Part shown: positions 12,332-23,045 of the stretch, in pieces
How positions within the stretch are numbered: position 1 is the stretch's first letter
Layout of the letters: each line of letters begins with the position of its first letter
NCBI GenBank assembly: GCA_010405405.1
Contig: MU004231.1
Coordinates: 3,404,401-3,468,400 of the forward strand
Origin: Microthyrium microscopicum
Taxonomy: Eukaryota; Ascomycota; Dothideomycetes; Microthyriales; Microthyriaceae
Direction: 5' to 3'
DNA: 64,000 nucleotides
Position numbers and translations under genes: made by a program
Notes under the pieces: generated by a model
What the model saw: the letters and a program-made list of their open reading frames with translations, nothing else
The model's database searches: none
What the model was told of the DNA's origin: nothing

Positions 12332-13425
12332 TAAAAATATAATCCTTTAAAGCCCTTATAGCTTAGAGATTAGCTACAGCAAAACACCAAAATATGCCCC
12401 TACTACTATATATTCTACTATAAAGTAGCTTAGGACTTAAGAGCCTTAAGTCTATAGAGCTAGACTAATCTAGGACTAGCTTTAAATCTAGCCCTTTATA
12501 TCTAAAGAGCTAGATTATCTTATAGTAGCTACTTAAGCTATTTAAACCCATAGTATTTAATACGCAATATTAAGATCTAAGAATTACTAGATCTTAATAT
12601 TTAGATCACGTGCCGTCATGTGCCCTGTCACGTAAGATCACGTGCCCTATTACGTAAGATTACGTAATCCAGCCCTTTATATTTTTAAAGAGCTAGATTA
12701 TCTTATAATAGCTAAAAATAACGCATTTTTAGATAGTAGCTATTTTAGCTACTAATAGCTAATATTAGCTACTAGTAACTAATATTATAGCTACTATTAG
12801 CCTAAAATCCCCTTTTTAAAAAAGCTAAAAATATAATCCCTTAAAGCCCTTATAGCTTAGGGATTAGCTATAGCAAAATACTAAAATGTACCTCTACTAC
12901 TATATATTCTACTACAAAGTAGCTTAGGACTTAAGAGCCTTAAGTCTATAGAGCTAGACCAATCTAGGACTAGCTTCAAATCTAGCCCTTTATATTTAAA
13001 GAGCTAGATTATCCTACAGTAGCTACTTAAGCTATTTAAATTTATAGTATTTAATACGCAATATTAAGATCTAGGAATTACTAGATCTTAATATTTAGAT
13101 CACGTGCCATGTCACGTGCTAGATCACGTGCTAGATTACGTAATCTAGCGCTTTATATTTTCAAAGACCTAGATTATCCTACAGTAGCTAAAAATAACGC
13201 ATTTTCAGATAGTAGCTATTTTAGCTACTAATAGATAATATTAGCTACTAATAGCTAATATTATTGCTAATTTTAGGGGTGCCTAAAAATCTCTTTCTTA
13301 AAAAGGCTAAAAATACGCATTCTACTAGCCCTTATAGCTTAGGGATTAGCTATAGCGAAATACTAAAATGTGCCCCTACTACTATATATTCCACTATAAA
13401 CTAGCTTAGGAGTTAAGCTATTATC
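12332..13425 (+). repeat. About 490-bp tandem unit, two copies plus a partial third
   Basis: The landmark GCCCTTATAGCTTAG occurs at 12352, 12846 and 13328, giving periods of 494 and 482. Each full unit contains the tract with TATATATTCTACTA, then TAGAGCTAGAC, and ends with a cluster of CACGTG and TTACGTAA palindromes (12604-12672 and 13098-13145). The third copy stops after about 90 bases. The array lies near the right end of the element and may be a subterminal region with protein-binding sites. Confidence 0.85.
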
Positions 13426-13506
13426 TTTATATACCTTACTACTATATCATTATCCCTTTTAATTGTGCCCTATAGCTATTATTCCTATATTCTACTATAG
13501 TAACTA

Positions 13507-13612
13507 TTTATCTCTTTTGATTATGCCTAATCGTTGTCCCTTTTAATCATACTATATTATTATCTTTTTTAATTATACTATATCGTTATCCCTTTTAATC
13601 GCGCTCTATAGC
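13507..13612 (+). repeat. About 26-bp subterminal direct repeats
   Basis: The motif TCGTTRTCCCTTTTAATC recurs at 13531, 13557 (degenerate) and 13582, about 25-26 bases apart, with related copies near 13446 and 13507. It is followed by GC-richer short repeats of CCTATAGCGTGCT type at 13670-13730. They sit 150-400 bases inside the right terminal repeat. Confidence 0.65.
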
Positions 13613-13839
13613 TATCTCTTTTGTAGGGTACGCTATAGGTACCTTTATAGGCACCTTTATAGGGGCCCCTATAGCGTGCTTTACTAAAGGGCCTATAGGT
13701 ACCCCTATAGCGTGCTCTACTAAAGGGCCCTAAAATAAGCCCCTATAGGGGCATGCTGTAGCTACTAACAGAGGGTGCAAAAGGGACAAATAATCACCAA
13801 TAGGGGCAGCGCCCGCTAAATTTAGTGGGACCGCGACCC

Positions 13840-13882
13840 AAATAGGCACGCTAGCATAATGCGTTTCAACAGAAGTTTTCGG
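13840..13882 (-). repeat. Right terminal inverted repeat, 43 bp
   Basis: Reverse complement of 6223-6265 apart from one position. It ends AGAAGTTTTCGG and is followed by TA at 13883-13884. Here the base composition returns to normal and the DUF6590 pseudogene reading frame begins. Confidence 0.92.
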
Positions 13883-13883
13883 T

Positions 13884-14929
13884 AGTGGTGTAGCTAGCCA
13901 TTATGAGACAGCAGTCGGTTATCCAACCAGTCAAATTCCACAACAGGATGACAACGAGGACAACGAGGGCGACGACGATGAAGATGAAGATGAAGACGAT
14001 GACAACGATGAAGATGAAGACGACGCAACAGTGAACCAAATGACAGCGCAGATGAGCGGTATGACTATTCCTACAGCTATCTCCAACAGCCTCATTCACG
14101 GATCGCAGACACAACAACAACAGGCCCTACAGGTGGTAGAAGCACGTCTAGACGCCTTATCAGTTGACAGCGACTCATCAACTGGCCAATACATACCTCA
14201 GGCTCTTGTACAGCGTCTTCCTCGAAATCAAGCTGGTATGCTTAAGCTTGCTGTTATCTACGCAGAGTTGGGTTACTGACAATACAGTAAAGTGTACCGA
14301 ACTGTCAGACGTGAGAACCAGAAGAACTTCTTTAAACCTGGTCGTGTGCGTGAGCTCTAATCGCCGACGACTTTAAGCTGACTAATGAGATAGGTCTTCC
14401 GGACCCTGTGGTTTGAAGCTCGCGGCCAGAATTTGAATGGAAACCAGGCCTTCACTGAACAAGATCTACGCCAATTAAACCTTGGATTCGCAGAGATGAG
14501 ACTCTTCATCGTCATTAAGCGAAGAAAAGAAAACTCGCTCTGCATGTAAGCTGCCTCGCCAGTCGAACTGGCTGATAATTTTCAACAATGGTTATGAAAC
14601 CTAGCTAATCAGCTCCCATCAGACCTATGCACACATATGGAGGAAGAGGATGTTCGGCCAAACCACCTGCAATCAAGGCTATGCACTCTCAAGCATTCAC
14701 GGGAAGCCGTCCACCAGCACTGCTCAACGGAGAAGCTAGCCCGCCGTTGAAGCGTCCAATACGTATCGTACCTTCGGCCGCAACCGACGCTCTCAAACCA
14801 ACCACACGAATCAATTATGGGGCGTATCATCAAGTACAGCACAACATCCCAGTCTGCCAAATAGGCAAAGTCCACGAAGATTTCATTGCGCTTGTGAAGG
14901 CTTATGTGGTCGAAGTCAACGCCTTGTGA
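13884..14929 (+). pseudogene. DUF6590-domain gene, 5' part lost, one internal stop
   Basis: Starting directly at the transposon edge, one frame reads through an Asp/Glu-rich tract (about 13950-14028) and a Gln-rich helix to a TGA at 14277. The same frame continues as the DUF6590 domain: NFFKPGR, a 48-bp intron (14346-14393), VFRTLWFEARG, FIVIKRRKENSLC, a second intron (14546-14622), then IPMHTYGGRGC and finally RINYGAYHQVQHNIPVCQIG near the end. The blocks match the family pattern (FKPGRVF..LW, CLPIHTYGG, SRINY..EHN). Both introns restore the motifs exactly, so the exons were functional once. There is no start codon in frame before the break, and the TGA at 14277 could derive from CGA. I could not find a splice that removes it in frame. 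DUF6590 function is unknown. Confidence 0.75.
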
Positions 14930-15965
14930 TCTTGCGCAGCGATACACAGCAGCATATGCTACCTAACTTTTCTCTTCACGCTTCAAATGTGCTGACCTAG
15001 CTCAGCTTTTCATCTGTTCATGTTCCATTCCAATATCCCTACGTTACTGTCTACTTTACTGTAGGCAGTATTAACTCACTTTATACTAGCGCAGTTTCGC
15101 ATAGTATATAACAACACCATGTGGCAATATTGTCATCCAGTAATATTGCATCTTAACTTCATGATCTCTTCGCTTCGAATGTACTGCGTTTTGTTATCAA
15201 ACTCTGTTCTCATTATGTCGTCCGTCTCAAATTGCTACCTGTTATGTCCTTGACCTCGTATCAAAAGACGATATGGACTGTTGAGGTGTGTATGACCCCT
15301 GACTCGTGTCTACGAAAAATTGTGTGTTTCTGGACCTACTTCTTTCGAGTCGACATATTGTTACAAAGATCCTTTGTTTCCTTATCACTGCGTCTTATGA
15401 TTCGATAAGATCCAAATTGTCAGCCTCATGATGTAACGATCCAATACCTACGTGCTATATATATATACCTAGTTAACAAATTGAAAGCGACATAAATGCC
15501 TTCGCAATCGGCGAATATATGTTCATCACTCTGAAAGTATGTCTCGTGTGATGTATCGCCAATACTCGTCTGTAATGTGCATGGCCCTACCTCGATTGAT
15601 GGCCACACTTCCGTTCGAAGCATAACTTATATCAGCCAACCGATTGAGAAATTGTGACAATGACAATGTACTTTGCGATTGGAGGGTTAGGCCATACATT
15701 CAGCGTGCTCTGATGATTACCTGATCCTCCAGACATCGTGGATCTTCACGGGGAGCTTCAGTCTCTCCCATGCGCAACCAGGCAAAGTGACTCAAAAGCT
15801 AGTACAAAAACGCCATATGATGCATCATATCTACCCAAGACCTCCATCACGGGGGTATCATAACCACACCAGACTGAAGCCCCGCGACAGTCTGACCACT
15901 TGATCTTCTATCGTCTATTCTGCAACAATAGCAGCAACGCCCATTCACCAACGCTAGACCCTTCG
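14930..15965. other. Intergenic, no gene seen
   Basis: About 1 kb between the pseudogene and the acyltransferase. Only short frames are open, including a 65-codon minus-strand one at 15426-15623 with no recognisable features. Confidence 0.5.
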
Positions 15966-16999
15966 TTATGAAGCAACCAACCCAGCCTTCTCACTCAACT
16001 CCCGCAACCCCGGCGCCGTCCCATTCCCCACCCTCCCATATTTACTCTTAACCTCCGCATCCAGCTCCTTCAACGCTTCAAGCATATCATTCCTCACCCT
16101 CTCCACCAGTTCTGGCACATCTTTCGCCGTCAAGCCCTTTGTCTCAACCGCCTTCAGCACCCGCACCGGAATCCTCCCACCCACAAACTTGAGCTGCTTC
16201 AAATTCAATACATGCGTATAATTCGCACACACGACTGGCACAATCGGCACCTGCGCTTGTATGGCAAGATGGAAGCCCCCTTTCTTGAAAGGGAGGAGGT
16301 CTGGGTGGTCATAGTAGGAGCGTGTGCCTTCGGGGAAGAGGAAGACGTTTTGGCGGTCGCGGGTCATGTGGGAGGCGGCGGAGGCGAAGGTTGCTAGGGC
16401 GGAGGTGTGATTTGCTCGGTCTATGAATACTGTGTTCGATGCCCACACTAGATGGAGAAGTTAGTAAGGCGGTATGTAGGAATTGGGGTTTATGGGGTGT
16501 TTACTGAATTGGCCGAGGAAGGGGTACCATTTGAGGTCGGCTTTGGCTGTTACGGAGGTGAAGGGAGGGAATATGTGGCCTAGGAGGAGGATGTCGAGCT
16601 CTCTGGTGTTCTCGTTAGTATGGTGTAAGCTTTTAGAATAGGGGGGTTGTCATACGTTTGGTGATTCCCCAGTATTACTGCCGGTCTAGTCTTGAGCGAG
16701 CCATGTGGATCGTCAACGTCCATCCAGACTTGTATGAACGGTAACATAAGCCATTTGAACGACACTGCTGTAAGGTATTGCCCCAGTCCACCATAGCCAA
16801 ATGGTTTCAGCACCAGTGAAGCTGTCACGCCGAACGTGGCGCATATCGCTAACCCAGCCAAGTATGCGAGGACGCGCGCGAAGGTTGCAGGTAGTTTTGC
16901 GTATTTTGGAGGAAGGGCAAAGGCAAGGCCGTAGAGGCTGACTACGATGAGAAACCAAGGGAGGGCCACGTAGTTGACTAGGCCAGAGAGGAAACCCAT
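15966..16999 (-). CDS. SLC1: 1-acyl-sn-glycerol-3-phosphate acyltransferase
   Basis: Three exons (16999-16656, 16602-16505, 16447-15966; introns 53 and 57 bp) encode 307 residues. The enzyme transfers an acyl chain to lysophosphatidic acid, giving phosphatidic acid for phospholipid and triacylglycerol synthesis in the ER. The catalytic NHxxxxD motif is NHQTELD at residues 112-118 and spans the first intron, which confirms the splice. FPEGTRS at 185-191 is the substrate-binding block, and VPIVPVV follows at about 214-220. Two or three hydrophobic segments in the first 95 residues fit the membrane anchor. Joining exon 2 to exon 3 gives GQFMWASNTVFIDRA, as in other PlsC-type fungal enzymes. The length agrees with yeast Slc1 (about 300). 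Confidence 0.93.
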
Positions 17000-17901
17000 G
17001 GTGGGCGGATTTGGGGTAATGGCGACAAAATGGGTATTGGTAGTGGTACGTGGCCGCGAGAGAGAAATGTAGGGCGAAACCTAATATCGTCGAGAAGCGA
17101 AGCTTTAGAAGAGTGAAGCTTTTGGTTGTTCGATAAATTTAGAGTGTTGGGATTTTTCTGGGCGATCTGGCAGGGCAAAGGACAAGGTCAACGTGGAGAT
17201 GTGGCAGGGGAGTACAGGTCTTGTACTACTTCAGAATTGATCCATACGTGAGGTCCGGAGTAACTAGTGATCGCTGGATCGACTGATAGTGTTTTGCGAG
17301 AATGATAAAGCACAAAAGTAGTTTGGCCAAAATGTAGAGTATGAAGTGAGGATCAGATGTTGTTGGAGGTTGGAGTTGTGTGAACTTGGTTGAGAAGGAA
17401 AGGGCGTTAGCGTCACATGGCCTTCAAAAATGAAGCTGTCACATGCAAGTACCTTGTTTCAATGTTCAATATCAAATGAATCCTAGGCGTCTATCGCCAT
17501 CATACCATCAATATTGTCAGCTTAAATATTATCAAGGTTGATTCTCATTGTCTTAAGACGCCCCATATTGGCCAGGTAAAGATGCTATATTAAACTCTAC
17601 TACAACCATCCGTCAACTACAACAGCTTCCAACTGTCGAATTGTTCATTCCGCCTGAAAGCCTAGAGGTTGACCACATATGCAATGCAAAACCAGCAAAC
17701 CATGAAAAAGGTTGCTCGTTCATAAACCGTAGCGCCATGCCGAAAAACCAAAACATGCCCGTACACAGCTCTTAGCCGCTTCCATTCCATAGTATGCATA
17801 TCAAGATGGCCAGGTCATTTGAGTCAATGGGAACCGCTATCCCAGACTACTTATAGTACATTCGTCTTGTCGTTACGGGTGTAGCCAAACTGCCATGGAG
17901 C
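17000..17901. other. Intergenic between acyltransferase and APC3
   Basis: About 900 bases holding the acyltransferase promoter (near 17000-17250) and the APC3 3' untranslated region. No additional gene is supported. Confidence 0.5.
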
Positions 17902-20389
17902 TTAATCCATATCCTCATCATCGTCTTCGTCCATTTCTGGATCACTGTCTTCCAAGCTATCCATAGCTTCTTTGATAAGATTTGTTGCCTGCAAACAATT
18001 AGTGATGGTCCAATGTGATCCATGTAGAAACACATACCTTTGGATCCAAATTCATGGCTATCGTGTAGTTTTTAAGAGCTGCTGGAATATCACCCAGCGT
18101 CTTGTTTACTTTACCCAAAAGGAAATGCACATTGGCATCATTTGGAGCCTTGATCTTGAGAGCTTCCAATTCGTCCATTGCCTCCTGTGGTCGCCGAAGA
18201 ATAAGTAAGACTCGTGCTTTCGCAAATCTCGCCTTTGCCGACAGAGGATCCAATTCGCATGCATCGTTGTAATATTCCAAAGCTTTTAGTCGTCGTTTGG
18301 TTTTCTCTGGTACCAAACCATTGCAGGTCTTCTCCAGCACCAGGCCCATGCATACCTTGAGGACAGGATTTGTTGGGTTAATCTTGGATGCATTGATGTA
18401 GTGCTCGCGTGCGATTTCATACTTGCCGAGCTTCTCAAACACTTGTCCTAGGCCATACCAGCCATTGTAGTGTCGGTTGTCTGCTGAGATGGCATTTCGG
18501 AATGACATGAGAGCTTTATCAAATTCTTCATTGGCGACGTGTTCGTGTCCAGCCAGCGTGAAGGCATACGCAAACTTGGGATCAAGTTGTGTGGCGCGTT
18601 TGAAGCATTTTACTGCTTGATCATGTTCTCCCTGCAATGAAAACGCATTTCCTAGGACGCACCAGGCCTGGGGAGACAAGCGATCAACCTCGATGAGTTC
18701 ATGCGACAGGAACGATAAGTCTACATCTTTCTTCAGATGCCACAAAACTGTGGAATAAAGCTCCATATCTTCCGTCCGTGATGGCACATCTTGTCGGATC
18801 TTGCTAAACATCTTTTCAGCCTCCGCGTAATTGGAGTTTTCGAAGTGGGCTCGAGCTACTTGAGCTTGCACCCATGGTGTCTCCCGAAACTCTGGTTTCA
18901 GTTTTGCAAAGTACGCCAAAGCAACCTGGCAGTCGTAACGCGATAGTGCGAGATACGCTTGACCAATTTTGCTATATTGTTCGATTAAAAAGACCAATGA
19001 TTCCTTTTGCGGCGAGATATCTGGTAGCTGTGGAGGTTTGCGCTGAATTTCTTTGATGCTGCCGATCGTATTAGCAACCGAGAGAGAACGGACTTCCTTA
19101 ATGTCACGATCGCTGGGTTCCAATGGTTTTCGGTTCCCGCTAACGACTCGTCCTACAGTCGAAGTGGTTTTGTTTTTGGCACTAATTGTTTTGGCTCGCC
19201 GAATCTCCCGTTTGTCTCTCGACTCTGGGTCGCGTGAAACTGCGGCAACCATTCGTTGTGTAGTAGGGATTATTCGATTTCGAAGAAGTCGGTCACTGCG
19301 GCGTGCTGGAGCTCCGGGTGGTTCTGATGAAGTTGCGCTGCTTGGTGGAGGTTGGCCAGAAACAGTGCGCTTATGGCTCACGGGTATCGACGTAGGTCTA
19401 GACGGTGGTTCTGACGATTCCCCGTGGTCAGACTGCTTCGATTTACTTCTAGTTGTTATTGATCGCATCTTTGGGATATCCCCAGGATTGTCCTGCTGAT
19501 AACTGTACATTGGCCGAGATTGTCGCGAGGGCGCATGGGGAGCATCAGTATCATATGGTGCATCGTCCATGGTTATGTCCTCGTCACCAAGTGGACTATT
19601 TGGCGTCGGTGTTTTCCAGTCCAGAGACAAACTAAGATCGGACCCTATTCCCGAGTCGGCATAAACGCCATTAATCTGTCGAGGCTTGGGATTGAAGGGA
19701 TCATGGCCAGGAGTGGCCATACCATTGAGAGCTCCATTGACATGAGGTTGAAGAGGTAGATTCTGAGAGTTCAGATCCATAAGTGCCGAAGGGTACATTT
19801 GAGGATCCAAAGTAGCAAGAATATCCGAGGTTAGTTTGAAAAGATTCTGGGCCTTGACTTTCGCGCCTGTGTTACAGAGCTCTGTAAAGGATTCCCAGAG
19901 GAAGGGATTTATTCTCAAAGCCTCGACGAAATATTCCACGGCTTTGGTAGTGTCACCATAGGAAGACCACAGCTTTCCGAGGAGGAAGTTTACGGCAGAT
20001 GCATCAGGAGTGTGCCGTCTCGAGTCGGAGTTTCGATCTGTCTGAAACTGTGGTTTTCGAGCTGCCCAGAGCCCACGCGTACGGTCAAGTGCAGTGGCGC
20101 CTTCACCAAAGCGTTGCAACGCGAGACACGACTGCGCAAAAATATATGCACATCCCAAATGACCCCCTTGACCGCCTTTTAATTTACTGTAGTCGTATGC
20201 AGCTTTGTACTGGCCCATACGGTAGTGGCAAAGGGCGATGAGATGTGCCGAGTCAGGATTTCGAGGTTCGACACCATGCAGTCGACCAGCATGGAAGAGG
20301 GCAGTCTGGAGGAGCTCATTGTCGAGGGAATAGTAGACAAGGTTCCGCAGCTGAGCCGCTATGTAGGGATTGTCTGTAGCAGTGGGCAT
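17902..20389 (-). CDS. CDC27: Anaphase-promoting complex subunit 3 (Cdc27/BimA/Nuc2)
   Basis: Exon 1 is 20389-18038, then a 49-bp intron and a short last exon 17988-17902; 811 residues in all. The protein is a TPR scaffold of the APC/C ubiquitin ligase that drives the metaphase-anaphase transition. The N-terminal TPR dimerisation region starts at once (AAQLRNLVYYSLDNELLQTA), with a further TPR at about residues 135-170 (AVNFLLGKLWSSYGDTTKAVEYF). A long disordered basic/Ser-rich insert covers about 210-450. Then come seven or so TPRs (for example AWCVLGNAFSLQGEHDQAVK and GWYGLGQVFEKLGKYEIARE). The last exon gives an acidic tail (SDPEMDEDDDEDMD) typical of the family; without splicing the frame would end in an unrelated 9-residue tail. 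Confidence 0.95.
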
Positions 20390-21175
20390 GAGGGCGAGTA
20401 GACGATGAAGAGTAGAAATGTTGTGATGAGTAGTAGGCGGGGTTAAAGGGCGTCGGAGAAGGAGAAGGTGGGGGAAAGTCGTAGGGTGGTGGCTAGATAC
20501 AAGGAAGCATCAGAGGAGACGAGTATTGATCAATCTAAAGGTGTTGGGTCGGGTTGTGTCGGTTGCTGAAAGACATGAAGGTAGTGGCGCTGGACAATAA
20601 CAACACAGGAAGGGCCAAAATAACGCGCAGATGCAAGGCGCAAATGCAGTTCCAAGATGTAAATGGGTATTAGGATAGGTGTTGTAGGAAGTGAAAGATA
20701 TAAAGAACTGCCTTAGGAATGAGGGCAGATTATTAGGATCACAATGGGCGTGTTGTGACTTTGGTGGTTGTATTGAAGTTGGTGGCATAGACATGGAGTT
20801 GTGAAGGTGAGAACCACTCAAAGCAAGGATCATGATGGAAAGCGGAGGTTGGACCCTGGCCCTGGTTGGTCAACCCATCCGCGCCTGCCGCCCGCTAAAA
20901 TGAAATCCAATGTGTTCGTTCTCGTTATAATGCGCTCTCATATCGCCACGTTCTAAATTCCTAATATTATTATCTTATTTTCATTCCATCATATATGCAT
21001 CATAGTATAGCCCAAGAACAGGAGGCTGAGAAACAAAATGGAAAGGTGATGTGGGACCAATCCGTACCAGTAGCTTAGAATCACACCGAATGTTCATCAA
21101 ACGAGGGACAAGTTGACATGTCACATAGCCGCGACTTCTTTCTATATCGTGGCAAGTATGAAGCAGTAAACAGTC
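20390..21175. other. Intergenic, APC3 promoter region
   Basis: Holds the APC3 upstream region and the end of the CoaE transcript. A 107-codon minus-strand frame at 20510-20833 is not convincing as a gene. Confidence 0.5.
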
Positions 21176-22075
21176 CTAGAGCTTAGCCTTCTCGGCCGTT
21201 TTCTCCTTAACCCACGCTCGATCAATCATCCAATTCCTCAACAGCGCCCATCCTCCCGACGTGATTCCAACCGGCGGACATATCAGGCACAACGTCGTCC
21301 ACCACCACGGACTCCGCGACCGTAGCTCCTCCATAACCTTATCCACGCCTTTCTTCAACTCCTCCCGCTCGCCATCATTCCACACCACCACCCCCCGTCC
21401 AGCGCCACGAGCCAGCGCACGCTCTGCCTTCTCCCGTACATCGCCTTGACTGAGTACGCGATTCTTCGCGTCTTCTTCGCTCAAATGCGCATCGCGGGCA
21501 CGTAATCGCGCCATTTGGATAGCGGGATCCTTTACTGCGACGACAAGCGCTGTGCCGCAAGAATAGTGCAATGGCCCCTCGAACAGGAGTGGGATGTCCA
21601 GCACCACGGCCCAGTGGCCCGTCATATAGTAATATAACTGCATCTCCCATTAGCAATTCACATCCCAAAAATGATCGTGACAACATACCACCTGTTTCCA
21701 CATAGCTCTCCTCACAGCAGGATGCACAATCCCATTCAACACCTTCCGCGCCTCCACCGTATCCACTCCACCCCCAAACACCGCCCGCCCAAGCGCCGGC
21801 CGATTCAACGGCCGTCCTTTGCCATTTGGCCCCATTTCCTGGGGTGCATCGTGGGTCCCGCGGGAGAGCGGATCATCTGCTGGGAGGAGTAGGTCTGGTG
21901 TGGTTGGACCAAAGTGGCGTACTATTGCTGCGTAGCCTGGTGTGCCGGGCTCGACGACTTCGCGGGCCAGTACGTCGGCGTCGATTATGGGGAGGTTGTA
22001 TGGGGCTGAGCGGAGGATGTTGGAGACGGTGGATTTTCCGGTGGCGATGGAGCCTGTTAGGCCTAGGAGGAGCAT
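21176..22075 (-). CDS. CAB5: Dephospho-CoA kinase (Cab5-like)
   Basis: Two exons (22075-21689 and 21637-21176, intron 51 bp) encode 282 residues. The enzyme phosphorylates dephospho-CoA at the ribose 3' hydroxyl, the last step of CoA synthesis. The P-loop GLTGSIATGKST is at residues 5-16, IIDADVLAREVV follows near 31-42, and the CoA-domain blocks HPAVRRAMW and GHWAVVLDIPLLFEGP lie on either side of the intron. The acceptor at 21638 was chosen because it yields MWKQVLYYYMTGHWA, like other family members; an alternative AG six bases upstream would add Met-Gln. A hydrophobic C-terminal stretch (TTLCLICPPVGITSGGWALL) could be a membrane anchor, as in fungal homologues linked to mitochondria or ER. 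Confidence 0.93.
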
Positions 22076-23045
22076 TTTTATTTTTCCCTATGTATTATCT
22101 TCAAGCTCTTGTGTTTTATTTGCTATGTTTGTAGCTTTTCGAGTGGTTGTCGATGGTTTTGAGGTAATGGTGTTGAGTTGAGGTGGTTTGATGTTGTTGG
22201 GATCTCGCAACTTCACTTCCGGGGGACTGACCGAGGCTGAAAATCCATCGACCTTCGATGGTGGAACTAATTGAGTTTTATCCAACACGGCGTTGTTGAT
22301 TTTTTATTGAAAATTTCCGGAAACCTACTGGAAGGTGAGCGGCGGCTTGTTAAATTTCGAATTTTGACCCCATCTGAAGTGTTGTGCTTGAGTAAAGCCT
22401 CAGTGACCTCCAATTGAGCGATGCTTGAACCAGAGTTTCAAGGTATCCGGTTTGAACAATTTTCAAAACTGTGGTATGTTTGATGTGAATAACGAATTCA
22501 ATTTTGATTCTTCTCGGGGTTTGATCGGGCCATACCTAGACAGTTTTCCTACACAGGTACTGCTCTTCGCTGTATCTCTCAAAGCAAGAAATGTGCGAGC
22601 TGTTCTCCATACAGGATAGGACGGTATGCAATTTTGTTCATAGTTACTGCCGTATTGAGATAGAGATTGTACTTCCGATATTCAGACCATGAGCGTTTCT
22701 CCCTAAGTAAGAGATGGCTATTTTCAAAATCTCAGGCTGAGACTGCCATAAATAGAAGTCAGCCGATTGAGTTTGCGCTTTACAGTAACTTCGATGGATG
22801 TCTTCAGATTCAAAACAACCTGGGAAAATGAGACATTCATGCTCTGAGGAAAGGGTTCACTTGCCAACCTACAATCAGAAATACTTCTCCTTCGTCTATA
22901 TGAAGCATCGAATCGAACTCTTTTCATAACACTCCATCTTGGCCGTCAAAGTCGATGGAAATGAGCTGAACCGCTTCTAGTCATCATTTGTCAATACGTT
23001 TTCAATAACAATTGCTTCCTGCTTCTATTGCCGTCAAACTCCATA
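22076..23045. other. Intergenic; promoter of first Gag-like gene
   Basis: About 970 bases between divergent genes. Apart from the promoter-like element at 22890 nothing is recognisable; a 67-codon minus-strand frame (22724-22927) is probably spurious. Confidence 0.5.
22890..22902 (+). promoter_or_regulatory. TATA-like element shared by the Gag-like pair
   Basis: CTTCGTCTATATGAAG lies about 155 bases upstream of the first Gag-like start codon. The second gene has CTTCGTCTATATAAACC at about 24789, followed in both cases by a C/A-rich tract containing CACACCATC or CACTCCATC about 30 bases later. The resemblance suggests that promoter and gene were duplicated together. Confidence 0.5.

Larger units (their letters stand above)
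6223..13882. mobile_element. 7.66-kb RIP-degraded TIR element, unclassified
   Basis: Delimited by 43-bp terminal inverted repeats (6223-6265 and 13840-13882) that differ at a single G/A position. Each is directly flanked by TA, compatible with a TA target duplication or with two further palindromic bases. Almost the whole interior is extremely AT-rich with TpA everywhere, as expected after RIP; the last ~250 bases at the right end keep normal GC. Plus-strand frames show long protein-like stretches in which nearly every stop is TAA or TAG, as if glutamine codons CAA/CAG had mutated. No transposase family could be named. The size is large for a Tc1/mariner element, so a nested composite or an uncommon large TIR superfamily is possible. 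Confidence 0.8.

Noticed and set aside
14236-14287. Intron removing the TGA at 14277 of the DUF6590 gene (GTATGC..ACAG)
   Set aside because: Splice signals are fair, but the join shifts the frame away from the DUF6590 motifs.
19053-19499. 148-codon plus-strand frame opposite APC3
   Set aside because: Antisense shadow of the disordered part of APC3.
20510-20833. 107-codon minus-strand frame upstream of APC3
   Set aside because: Low-complexity composition, no family pattern; better explained as promoter DNA.
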